Assembly: GCA_020532365.1 (NCBI GenBank)
Contig: JAJBBL010000107.1
Coordinates: 1 to 23,844, forward strand
Reading direction: 5' to 3'
From: Candidatus Cloacimonadota bacterium
GTDB taxonomy: Bacteria; Cloacimonadota; Cloacimonadia; Cloacimonadales; JAJBBL01
Length of the DNA stretch: 23,844 nucleotides
The position numbers were made by a program, and so were the translations under genes. Numbering within the stretch: the stretch's first letter is position 1; every line of letters starts with the position of its first letter. Of the stretch, positions 15,551 to 23,191 are shown piece after piece. Below the pieces are notes generated by a model. That model saw only the letters and a list, made by a program, of their open reading frames with translations. It ran no database searches and was not told the origin of the DNA.

Positions 15551-15661
15551 TCATTTATAGGGTAGCATTCATACTACCGGCAAAGATTCAAGAAGTTTAG
15601 TAAGGAATCGGTCGACTTAAATGGCGTTCCTGCACCATATTCCTCTTCTTTCTTAAATGAT

Positions 15662-15680
15662 ATTGAGATTTGTTCTCAAT
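15662..15680. promoter_or_regulatory. Fur-box-like palindrome upstream of fur-feo
   Basis: ATTGAGA-TTTGT-TCTCAAT is a perfect 7-5-7 inverted repeat 74 bp before the fur start. Its AT-rich surroundings (TGAT on the left, TATC on the right) resemble the spaced GATA/ATC hexamers of Fur boxes. Its place before fur-feoB makes iron-dependent autorepression the simplest reading. Confidence 0.5.
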
Positions 15681-15754
15681 TATCTCTTGACAAGATAACC
15701 GCCCTCAAGAACAGTGCCAATCAAAGCTAAATACCAATTAAGGAGTGCGTCAAA

Positions 15755-16210
15755 ATGGACTATCGAGAAGTTTTCATTAACTACTTGAAGAAGAATGATC
15801 TACAGCTTACTAAGTCACGCGAAATCATTCTCGACGCTGTTTTTGAGACTCACTCTCATTTCGAGATTGAGGAGCTCTACCAAATGCTCCGTTATAAGAA
15901 TAAAAAGGTCTCAAGAGCTACTGTTTATCGGACTATCCCCTACCTCGTAGAAGCTGGATTGGTCAGAAGATTACGCTATAGTGATCAAAATGAACAGTAC
16001 GAACACATCTATGGACACCCCAACCACTTTCATCTCCATTGCCTTAATTGTGATAGAGTTATCGAGCAGAATAGCCCTGAGTTAGAAAAAAACATCGAGA
16101 AGTTAGCTAAAAGGCTGAACTTTAAGATCCAGGACTACTCAGTAAGTATCTCCGGGCACTGCTCCCTTTGCGAAGAAAAAGAAACAGAAAGGATAGATAT
16201 TAATGAATAA
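15755..16210 (+). CDS. fur: Fur-family transcriptional regulator (probable ferric uptake regulator)
   Basis: The 151-residue product has the winged-helix domain (LTKSREIILDAVFETHSHFEIEEL, split by family variation, with recognition segment SRATVYRTIPYL). The dimerisation/metal domain follows. Two CxxC pairs, C96/C99 (HCLNC) and C136/C139 (HCSLC), form the structural zinc site. YEHIYGHPNHFHLHC supplies the His-rich regulatory metal ligands. The YEHxYGH pattern fits Fur rather than PerR or Zur, and the genes that follow are ferrous-iron uptake genes, so an iron role is likely. AAGGAG lies 9 bp upstream of the ATG. The stop overlaps feoB by 8 bp. A palindrome upstream suggests self-regulation. 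Confidence 0.9.
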   Translation: MDYREVFINYLKKNDLQLTKSREIILDAVFETHSHFEIEELYQMLRYKNKKVSRATVYRTIPYLVEAGLVRRLRYSDQNEQYEHIYGHPNHFHLHCLNCDRVIEQNSPELEKNIEKLAKRLNFKIQDYSVSISGHCSLCEEKETERIDINE

Positions 16211-18431
16211 ATTTAGAATTGCCCTGGCCGGTAACCCCAACAGTGGAAAGACCACCCTGTTTAACGCTCTGACCGGCTTTAAACAGACTGTTGGTAATTG
16301 GCCTGGGGTAACTGTCGAAAAGAAAGAAGGATTGTACACTTTTGCTGATAAAGATATAGAGGTCGTTGACTTACCCGGTATATACTCTTTTTCAGCTTAT
16401 TCATTGGATGAGAAAGTAGCTCGAGAGCATATCTTGAATGAAGAGCCGGATCTGGTTGTTAATGTATTAGACGCCTCTAACTTGGAGCGCAGCCTCTACC
16501 TAACTACTCAGATTATCGAAATGCGTAAGCCGTTTCTCGTCGCTCTGAATATGATAGACGTGGCTAAACAACACCGGATAAAGATAGAGATCGATCATTT
16601 AGCACAACATCTCGGATGCCCTGTAATCCCCGTTATAGCCAGTAAAAAGACTGGTATTGACGAGCTTAAAGAGGCGATTGATCAAGCTCTATTGAAGCGT
16701 GAGATTTCCAGAACAAAGGTCTTTTACGACAGTATGGTCGAGGAGATTTTAGAGTCGATTGAACAGGACGTTACTGAGCTTTCAAAAGAGAAAAACGTCG
16801 ATGCTCGATGGCTATCAATCAAGCTCTTAGAAGATGACCCACTCGCAGTTGAGCTGACCGATAATAAGTTTGAAACCAAAGTGAAAGAGGGGGCTACTCG
16901 GATTAAAAAGCATACGGGACAAGAGGCTGATATAGTGGTTCTGGATGGCCGATACGGCTTTATTAACGGCTTATCTAAAGATGTTATCAGGAAAGAGAGC
17001 GTTTTTCAGAAAACTTTCACCGATGCTATAGACCAGATAGTACTCAATCGACTTTTAGGTGTGCCAATCTTTTTGGGTATAATGTACTTAGTATTTATGC
17101 TGACGGTGTATGTTGGTGAGCCGTTCATTGATTTCTTTGAGATACTTTTCGGTGCGATATTTGTCGATGGGTTTGGTCATCTACTTGCCTCAATTAACAC
17201 ACCAGCCTGGCTCATAACTTTTTTAGCGAACGGTTTAGGTGGCGGTATAACTACAGTGGCGTCGTTCATCCCCCCTATCTTCTTTATTTTTCTATCGTTA
17301 TCGATTTTAGAAGACTCGGGGTATATGTCGAGAGCTGCTTTTGTTATGGATAAATTTATGAGATTGATTGGTTTACCAGGCAAAGCTTTCATTCCGATGT
17401 TAGTCGGTTTTGGTTGTAACGTGCCAGCTATTATGGCAACGAGGACGCTTGATAATGAAAGGGACCGTATCTTGACGATCCTCATCAACCCGTTTATGTC
17501 GTGTGGTGCTAAACTACCAGTCTACGCTCTGTTTGTAGCAGTATTTTTCCCTGCTGCAGGGGGCAAGATTATCTTTGCGCTCTACGTTATAGGTATACTG
17601 TTAGCGATATTGACCGGTTTAATGTTTAAAAACACACTATTTAAGGGTGATTCATCTGTATTTGTGATGGAGCTACCTTTATACCATATACCCACTTTTA
17701 ATGGTGTTATGTTACACACTTGGCGCCGTCTGAAAGGATTCATCCTCCGAGCTGGGCAAGTAATCCTTGTTGCAGTTATTATACTCTCTTTCCTTAACGC
17801 ACTCGGCACCGATGGTAAGATTAGATTTGAAGAGTCGGAGAAATCAATTCTAAGCGCTGCAGGTCGATTCTTCACCCCTATCTTCACACCGATGGGTATA
17901 ACACAGGATAACTGGCCTGCCACCGTTGGTCTCTTCACCGGTATATTTGCCAAGGAGGTGATCATAGGTACTTTGGGCACTTTGTATGAGAGTTTGAGTG
18001 GAGAAGAGGCTGAAGAGGAAGAGGAGTTTAACTTTTGGGATGAGGTACACTCTGCTTTTATGGCTATACCTGAAGGTTTTGCTAATGAGGAAGAGGAGGT
18101 TGAAGTTAGGGCTGAAGGTGAAATGGTTCGCCGTTTTGGCGGGAAGAATAACGCTTTCGCCTATCTCTTATTTGTCTTGATCTACCTCCCCTGCTTGGCA
18201 ACTTTAGGAGCGATCTATAAAGAGACAAACCTGGGCTGGACAATCTTTTCGGTAGCATATCAATCTCTTTTCGCCTGGATTACTGCAACTACGTACTATC
18301 AACTGAGTATATTCCGACATAATCCAGCAAGCTCAGCAGGTTGGCTGGCGGTATCAATAGGAATGTTTGTCGCAATCTATCTAATCTTGCGGCTATCAAA
18401 TATGAAAAATATATTAAGAGGTAATAAATGA
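16203..18431 (+). CDS. feoB: ferrous iron transporter FeoB
   Basis: FeoB is the membrane core of the Feo system and imports Fe2+ under anoxic conditions. The 742-residue protein has the N-terminal G domain with G1 GNPNSGKT (10-17), G2 threonine in WPGVTVEKKEG, G3 DLPG (56-59) and G4 NMID (116-119). The helical spacer follows, then the membrane part with the two gate domains (PMLVGFGCNVPAIMATRTL and later FTGIFAKEVIIGTLG). An acidic cytoplasmic stretch (EEAEEEEE) lies before the last helices. The length fits the family (E. coli about 770). The gene overlaps fur upstream and feoA downstream by ATGA, so expression is coupled to Fur production. Confidence 0.97.
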   Translation: MNKFRIALAGNPNSGKTTLFNALTGFKQTVGNWPGVTVEKKEGLYTFADKDIEVVDLPGIYSFSAYSLDEKVAREHILNEEPDLVVNVLDASNLERSLYLTTQIIEMRKPFLVALNMIDVAKQHRIKIEIDHLAQHLGCPVIPVIASKKTGIDELKEAIDQALLKREISRTKVFYDSMVEEILESIEQDVTELSKEKNVDARWLSIKLLEDDPLAVELTDNKFETKVKEGATRIKKHTGQEADIVVLDGRYGFINGLSKDVIRKESVFQKTFTDAIDQIVLNRLLGVPIFLGIMYLVFMLTVYVGEPFIDFFEILFGAIFVDGFGHLLASINTPAWLITFLANGLGGGITTVASFIPPIFFIFLSLSILEDSGYMSRAAFVMDKFMRLIGLPGKAFIPMLVGFGCNVPAIMATRTLDNERDRILTILINPFMSCGAKLPVYALFVAVFFPAAGGKIIFALYVIGILLAILTGLMFKNTLFKGDSSVFVMELPLYHIPTFNGVMLHTWRRLKGFILRAGQVILVAVIILSFLNALGTDGKIRFEESEKSILSAAGRFFTPIFTPMGITQDNWPATVGLFTGIFAKEVIIGTLGTLYESLSGEEAEEEEEFNFWDEVHSAFMAIPEGFANEEEEVEVRAEGEMVRRFGGKNNAFAYLLFVLIYLPCLATLGAIYKETNLGWTIFSVAYQSLFAWITATTYYQLSIFRHNPASSAGWLAVSIGMFVAIYLILRLSNMKNILRGNK

Positions 18432-18787
18432 GACTGTTTAGAAGAATGGGAAGATGCCCTGAAGGGGATTGTCCCAGAGGACGTAGGCGCCGTGGTAGAG
18501 TTGGTAGAAGAATGGAAGAAAAAATAGCTAATGGAGAGAGCCTGTCTCTCGCTGACTGCCCTGAAGATTCTAAATGTATGATCGTCAACAATACTAATAA
18601 GGTCACTAAAGAGATAGGGATCAACCCAGGGAAAACTATAGTCACCTTCAAAAATGAACCGTCAGACTCTAATATGATAATCTGCCTCGACTCTACCCGC
18701 TATATCATAGCAAAGTCGATCGCTGAGATGATAACCGTCTCCGTTATCGATCAAAGTGAAGAGGAAGGATGTAGAACTACAGGGTAA
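18428..18787 (+). CDS. feoA: FeoA-domain protein with an Arg/Cys-rich N-terminal extension
   Basis: The last 80 or so residues of this 119-residue product form the SH3-like FeoA domain (LSLADCPEDSKCMIVNN to AEMITVSV), which modulates FeoB. The first 29 residues are unusual. They include 12 arginines (a run of four at residues 19-22) and CPEGDCP with Cys10 and Cys15. The ATGA overlap with feoB supports the start at 18428. A later ATG at 18512 (Met29) would give a plain FeoA domain of 91 residues, so the extension could in principle be a mis-start, but no better ribosome site precedes it. If real, the extension could bind nucleic acid, acidic lipid or the acidic segment of FeoB. Confidence 0.8.
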   Translation: MRLFRRMGRCPEGDCPRGRRRRGRVGRRMEEKIANGESLSLADCPEDSKCMIVNNTNKVTKEIGINPGKTIVTFKNEPSDSNMIICLDSTRYIIAKSIAEMITVSVIDQSEEEGCRTTG

Positions 18788-18791
18788 ACAA

Positions 18792-19043
18792 ATGATTCCA
18801 GAACTATTGAGATTACTTAAAGAGAATAAGAAAATGAGCCTCACTGACCTCAGTATCTTATCTAAACAAAAAGTAGGGGTCACAGAGCAAATCCTGGAGC
18901 AGCTTGTCCGTAAAGGGAAAGTAAAAAAAGAAAACATAGCCTGTTTTGGCTGTATGAAGGATTGCTCTGCCTGCGTGGCCAGAAGCGATTTAATATACTA
19001 CGAGATAACAGAAGATGAAGCTGCTGATCCAAAGAGTAACTGA
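18792..19043 (+). CDS. feoC: FeoC-like winged-helix protein with CxxCxxxCxxC motif
   Basis: The 83-residue product has an N-terminal winged helix (MIPELLRLLKENKKMSLTDL, then VTEQILEQLVRKGKVKK). Four clustered cysteines follow, C51, C54, C58 and C61, in CFGCMKDCSAC. This is the layout of FeoC, a small Feo partner that carries an oxygen-sensitive Fe-S cluster and is best known from gamma-proteobacteria. I start at ATG 18792, 4 bp after the feoA stop, because AGGG lies upstream and FeoC proteins begin like this. A GTG at 18756 would add 12 residues and overlap feoA. The 3' end overlaps dtd by 29 bp. The gene symbol follows domain pattern and operon position; orthology to proteobacterial FeoC is not established. 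Confidence 0.75.
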   Translation: MIPELLRLLKENKKMSLTDLSILSKQKVGVTEQILEQLVRKGKVKKENIACFGCMKDCSACVARSDLIYYEITEDEAADPKSN

Positions 19044-19455
19044 AGCTGAAGTGCTCGTAGCAGAACGCTCTATAAATAAAATAGGCCAAGGCTTTTTGAT
19101 CTTTGTCGGGGTTGAAGAGGAAGACTGTGGAGTCAACAAAGCTCCTGGTGTAGCCAAAAAGGTGAGCGAAATGCGTGTCTTTTCTGATCCTAACGGTAAG
19201 ATGAACCTTTCTATCAAGGATATTGAAGGGGAGGTGCTTCTCATCTCTCAATTCACCTTATGCGCTAATCTTGAACGGGGACGTAGACCTGACTTTATCA
19301 AGGCAGCGCCACCAAACATAGCTATGGAGATGTATGAAGAACTTGCAAAAGAATTAATAAAATTAGGCGTACCTACCAAACTTGGTAGTTTTGGTGATAC
19401 TATGCAAGTGAAGCTAACAAATGATGGTCCAGCCACTTTTATCTTAGAGCGTTAA
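19015..19455 (+). CDS. dtd: D-aminoacyl-tRNA deacylase (DTD)
   Basis: DTD hydrolyses D-amino acids, and glycine mischarged on tRNA-Ala, from tRNA. The 146-residue product is full length. It has the SQFTL motif (residues 78-82) and the cross-subunit Gly-cis-Pro motif as NDGPAT (G138-P139; usually GPVT). The stretch between them (RGRRPDFIKAAPP) is typical. The ATG lies inside the feoC-like gene, giving a 29-bp overlap. Translation is therefore probably coupled to the feo operon, although the functions are unrelated. A short A/T stem with a T-run follows the stop. Confidence 0.95.
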   Translation: MKLLIQRVTEAEVLVAERSINKIGQGFLIFVGVEEEDCGVNKAPGVAKKVSEMRVFSDPNGKMNLSIKDIEGEVLLISQFTLCANLERGRRPDFIKAAPPNIAMEMYEELAKELIKLGVPTKLGSFGDTMQVKLTNDGPATFILER

Positions 19456-19474
19456 AAAAGCAGATCTTTTTTTT
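19454..19474 (+). terminator. weak terminator-like A/T hairpin after dtd
   Basis: AAAAAAG (19454-19460) pairs with CTTTTTT (19466-19472) across CAGAT, and the T-run continues to 19474. The stem has only one G-C pair, so termination strength is doubtful. A second inverted repeat, ACACC-AGA-GGTGT (19484-19496), lies 10 bp on. Confidence 0.4.
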
Positions 19475-19549
19475 AAACTTCTAACACCAGAGGTGTCAGT
19501 AGTTTCCGTGATTTTTTTCTTATTCTTCCTCAGAATTAGCTATTATCAG

Positions 19550-19594
19550 TTGACTATTTTATCGGATAAAAATAAGGTGGCTAAAGAGTATAAT
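19550..19594 (+). promoter_or_regulatory. promoter/operator region of the pyruvate:ferredoxin oxidoreductase gene
   Basis: TTGACT (19550-19555) is a good -35 candidate. At 17 bp spacing the -10 would be TAAGGT (19573-19578), which is poor. A perfect TATAAT lies at 19589-19594 but has no matching -35. Between the -35 and the -10 candidates is the perfect 7-1-7 palindrome TTTTATC-G-GATAAAA (19557-19571), a likely operator for a dimeric repressor. GGGAGG (19603-19608) is the ribosome site. Confidence 0.45.
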
Positions 19595-19612
19595 TGACTT
19601 CCGGGAGGATTT

Positions 19613-22600
19613 ATGTCAAAAATCAAAAAAATCACAATGGATGGAAATACCGCAGCGGCCCATATAGCTTATGGATTCAGTGAAGTAGCCGCTATTTACC
19701 CGATAACTCCTTCATCAACGATGGGGGAACTTGCAGACGCTTGGTCAGCCGAAGGTAAGAAAAACCTCTTTGGCCTGCCTGTTCAAGTAGTAGAATTACA
19801 GTCAGAAGCTGGAGCTGCTGGAGCAGTTCACGGCGCTTTATCAGCCGGTGCTTTGACCACTACTTTTACCGCTTCGCAAGGTTTGATGTTAATGCTTCCT
19901 AATATGCACAAGATTGCCGGCGAGATGCTACCAGCTGTGTTTCACGTCTCAGCAAGATCACTCGCTGCTCAGTCGCTATCTATTTTCGGTGACCATTCAG
20001 ACGTAATGTCTGCTCGTAACACCGGTTTTGCAATGCTGGCAGCCAGCTCAGTGCAAGAGGTTCACGACCTTTCGATCGTAGCACACCTTGCTACCCTTAA
20101 GTCGAAAGTTCCTTTCTTGAACTTCTTTGACGGCTTTAGGACCTCAAACGAGATACAGAAAATTGAGATTACTGACTACGAAACACTCAACAAACTCGTC
20201 GATCCAAAATACATCGAGGACTTTAGAAAACGTGCCCTCAACCCAGAAAACCCATTTGTTAAAGTGGGCGCTCAAAACCCAGAAGTTTACTTCCAAGGAC
20301 GTGAAACTTCTAATAACTACTACACAGCTATCCCTGGCATAGTCCAAGAGTATATGGACTTAGTAGCTAAATACTACGGTCGTCAGTACCACTGCTTTGA
20401 CTACTTTGGAGCGCCAGATGCTGATAGAGTTATCGTCTCTATGGGTAGTAGCTGCGATACCATCGAAGAAACTATCAACTACCTCAACCAGAACGGATAT
20501 AAAGTCGGCTTGATCAAAGTTAGACTCTATAGACCTTTCAACGTTGAAGCTTTCAAAAATGTTATCCCAAGCTCAGTTAAGAAAATCGCCGTACTCGACA
20601 GGACTAAAGAACCAGGTTCAATTGGCGAGCCACTCTACTTAGACGTAGTATCAGCTCTTAAAGGTAGAAACGACCTTGAGATTATCGGTGGTAGATACGG
20701 ACTTTCCTCAAAAGAGTTCACACCATCAATGGTTAAAGCTGTTTACGATCACCTGAACAATAAAGGTACTCACAACTTTACAGTCGGTATCAACGATGAC
20801 GTTTCACACCTCTCTATCCCAGTGAAAGACCACATCGATACAGTACCAGCCGGTACTATTAGCTGTAAATTCTGGGGCTTAGGATCTGACGGAACCGTCG
20901 GCGCTAACAAAAACTCAATCACCATTATTGGTGACAACACAGATATGTACGCGCAAGGATATTTCCAGTATGACTCTAAAAAGTCAGGCGGTATCACCAG
21001 AAGCCACTTAAGATTTGGTACTGAACCTATCCAATCACCATACCTTGTACAGTCAGCCGACTTCATCGCTTGCCACAACCAAGCTTTCATCGGTAGATAC
21101 GACATTCTTGAAGGTATCAAAGATGGTGGTACTTTCTTGCTTAACTCCAACTGGCCAACCGAAGAGGCTTTCGGAAACTTAACCAGGGATATGCAAGAGA
21201 CTATTATCAATAAAAAGATTAAGTTCTATAATATCGACGCCCTCAGCATCGCTAATGAAGTAGGACTCGGAAATAGAATTAACTCCGTGATGCAGACTGC
21301 CTTCTTCCTCATCTCCGGCGTGTTAGACCCAGCAGAGGCTATCAAACTCATTAAAACAACTATCGAAAAAACATATATCAGAAGAGGACAACACATCGTT
21401 GATATGAACTGGAAATCTGTCGATAGAACCGGTGAAGCACTCGCTGAAGTACCAGTTCCAAGCAAACTTCCAGAGCAATACTGTGAACCAAAACGTCTTG
21501 TACCAGAAGATGCAGATGACTATGTAAAAGGCATTATCGAGCCGATTATGCAGGAAAAAGGGGATACCATCCCAGTATCAAGAATGCCGTTAGACGGTGT
21601 CATTCCATCAGGAACTACAAGGCTTGAGAAGAGAGGCGTGTCAGCCTTCGTACCACACTGGGATGCTGAGAAATGTATCCAGTGTAACTTCTGTTCCTTA
21701 GTCTGCCCACACGCTGCTATTAGACCTAAACTTATCGAAAAAGATAGACTTGCCGATGCTCCTGAAACATTTAACACAATTGAAGCTGCTGGCAAAGATA
21801 AAGAAAAATATAACTTCAAAATCCAAGTTTACATTGAAGACTGTCAAGGTTGTGAAAACTGTGTAGTCGAATGTCCTTCCAAAGCCTTGGATATGAGATC
21901 TATCGAAGAAGAAAGAGAAGCAGGCGAGTACTGCAACGAGCTCTTCTTTGAGTCACTTCCAAACGATATTGTTGGCGACGTATTCAAAGAGACTACTATC
22001 AAAGGTAGCCAGTTCAAACAGCCACTCCTTGAGTTCTCAGGCGCTTGTGCCGGTTGCGGCGAAACACCATATGTCAAACTGCTCACTCAGCTGTTTGGCG
22101 ACAGAATGATTATCGCTAACGCTACCGGTTGCTCCTCAATCTGGGCAGGTACTTTCCCAAGTATCCCATACTGCAAAAACTCACAAGGTGAAGGTCCAGC
22201 TTGGGCAAACTCACTCTTTGAAGATAACGCTGAGTATGGATTAGGTATGAGATTAGCAGTAGACTCTAACCGCAATCTCCTCAGATATAACGTCGACAAG
22301 TTACTTGAAGCCGGAACCAACGCTGAGTTGACTTCCGCCTTAAAGAAAGCTATCGAGCTCTGGGAAGAGACCGGTGACGATGCAAGAGACAACGCTAAGG
22401 CGATTAAAGAGCTCTTACCAAAAGCACTCGGCAACGAGAAAACAGACGTAATCGTTAAAAAAGTAATCGAACTGCAAAACTACTTCACTCCTAAGAGTGT
22501 GTGGGCTTTCGGTGGTGACGGCTGGGCTTATGACATCGGATTTGGTGGACTTGACCACGTCTTGGCATCTAACCGAAAAATCAACGTACTCGTAATGGAT

Positions 22601-23134
22601 ACAGAGGTTTACTCAAACACTGGTGGACAAGCTTCTAAAGCAACACCACTCGGTGCAGTAGCCAGATTTGCCGAATCAGGTAAGACAACAATCAAGAAAG
22701 ACTTAGGTAAAATGATGATGAGCTACGGCTACATCTACGTTGCCTCAGTTGCAATGGGTTATGATAAGAACCAGTTGATAAAAGCAATGATCGAAGCCGA
22801 AAGCTATGATGGACCTTCAATCATTATCGCTTATGCACCTTGTATCAACCACGGTATCGATATGACTAAAACCCAGAAAGAAGAAAAACTTGCCGTTGAA
22901 TCAGGATACTGGCTCCTCTACAGATACGACCCAAGAAGAAAAGCTGAAGGTAAAAACCCATTCCAGCTCGACTCCAAAGAGCCTAAACTTCCTGTAACAG
23001 ATCTACTCGATAACGAAAGACGTTACACCACTCTGAAGACTACGTTCCCAGAGAACTATGAAGAGTACCGTAAAGAAATCGAGAAATTTGTTAAGGAAAG
23101 ATATGAAAGCTACAAACGCTTAGCTGAAGAATAA
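19613..23134 (+). CDS. nifJ: pyruvate:ferredoxin (flavodoxin) oxidoreductase, single-chain
   Basis: The enzyme converts pyruvate and CoA to acetyl-CoA, CO2 and two reduced ferredoxins. The 1173-residue protein is the complete fused homodimeric type. Domain I has the pyruvate motif YPITPSS (29-35). Two ferredoxin-like [4Fe-4S] sites follow: C688/C691/C694/C698 with CPHAA, and C744/C747/C750/C754 with CPSKA. The proximal cluster ligands are C812/C815 (CAGCG), C840 and C1077. The TPP site shows GDGWAYD from residue 968 and NTGGQ from 1002. All cofactor residues are present. Codon use is strongly biased (for example CCA for nearly all Pro in the second half), as in a highly expressed gene. It stands alone with its own promoter region and a strong terminator. 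Confidence 0.98.
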   Translation: MSKIKKITMDGNTAAAHIAYGFSEVAAIYPITPSSTMGELADAWSAEGKKNLFGLPVQVVELQSEAGAAGAVHGALSAGALTTTFTASQGLMLMLPNMHKIAGEMLPAVFHVSARSLAAQSLSIFGDHSDVMSARNTGFAMLAASSVQEVHDLSIVAHLATLKSKVPFLNFFDGFRTSNEIQKIEITDYETLNKLVDPKYIEDFRKRALNPENPFVKVGAQNPEVYFQGRETSNNYYTAIPGIVQEYMDLVAKYYGRQYHCFDYFGAPDADRVIVSMGSSCDTIEETINYLNQNGYKVGLIKVRLYRPFNVEAFKNVIPSSVKKIAVLDRTKEPGSIGEPLYLDVVSALKGRNDLEIIGGRYGLSSKEFTPSMVKAVYDHLNNKGTHNFTVGINDDVSHLSIPVKDHIDTVPAGTISCKFWGLGSDGTVGANKNSITIIGDNTDMYAQGYFQYDSKKSGGITRSHLRFGTEPIQSPYLVQSADFIACHNQAFIGRYDILEGIKDGGTFLLNSNWPTEEAFGNLTRDMQETIINKKIKFYNIDALSIANEVGLGNRINSVMQTAFFLISGVLDPAEAIKLIKTTIEKTYIRRGQHIVDMNWKSVDRTGEALAEVPVPSKLPEQYCEPKRLVPEDADDYVKGIIEPIMQEKGDTIPVSRMPLDGVIPSGTTRLEKRGVSAFVPHWDAEKCIQCNFCSLVCPHAAIRPKLIEKDRLADAPETFNTIEAAGKDKEKYNFKIQVYIEDCQGCENCVVECPSKALDMRSIEEEREAGEYCNELFFESLPNDIVGDVFKETTIKGSQFKQPLLEFSGACAGCGETPYVKLLTQLFGDRMIIANATGCSSIWAGTFPSIPYCKNSQGEGPAWANSLFEDNAEYGLGMRLAVDSNRNLLRYNVDKLLEAGTNAELTSALKKAIELWEETGDDARDNAKAIKELLPKALGNEKTDVIVKKVIELQNYFTPKSVWAFGGDGWAYDIGFGGLDHVLASNRKINVLVMDTEVYSNTGGQASKATPLGAVARFAESGKTTIKKDLGKMMMSYGYIYVASVAMGYDKNQLIKAMIEAESYDGPSIIIAYAPCINHGIDMTKTQKEEKLAVESGYWLLYRYDPRRKAEGKNPFQLDSKEPKLPVTDLLDNERRYTTLKTTFPENYEEYRKEIEKFVKERYESYKRLAEE

Positions 23135-23157
23135 GCAGAACAATATAACAAAAAAAG

Positions 23158-23189
23158 AGAGCCTCTGTCATTGCGATAGAGGCTCTTTT
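23158..23189. terminator. bidirectional intrinsic terminator between nifJ and ppx
   Basis: AGAGCCTCTGTC (23158-23169) pairs with GATAGAGGCTCT (23175-23186) with one G-T wobble and the loop ATTGC. It is followed by TTTTATTT on the plus strand and, read from the other side, by a run of T (A-run 23150-23156). It can end both the nifJ transcript and the convergent ppx transcript. Confidence 0.93.
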
Positions 23190-23191
23190 AT

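Larger units (their letters stand above)
15224..15754. other. 531-bp gene-free region between arcC and fur with several palindromes
   Basis: No open frame of useful size or RNA gene is visible here. The region separates two divergent genes and should hold promoters for both. It contains a 57-bp perfect hairpin with flanking direct repeats (15310-15389), a GC-rich hairpin with an AT-rich tail (15525-15550), and a smaller inverted repeat GGTAG/CTACC (15561-15578). A Fur-box-like palindrome lies at 15662-15680. TTGACA occurs at 15687-15692, but no clear -10 box follows at 16-18 bp. AAGGAG at 15740-15745 serves fur. Confidence 0.7.

Noticed and set aside
18756..18791. FeoC-like gene starting at GTG 18756
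   Set aside because: It would add 12 non-family residues (MKRKDVELQGKQ) and overlap feoA without a ribosome site. ATG 18792 fits FeoC beginnings.
19938..19947. TGTTTCACGT inside nifJ, a half match to the parS consensus
   Set aside because: The other half reads CTCAGC instead of GAAACA and the codons (VFHVSAR) are conserved protein sequence. No full parS was found near parB either.
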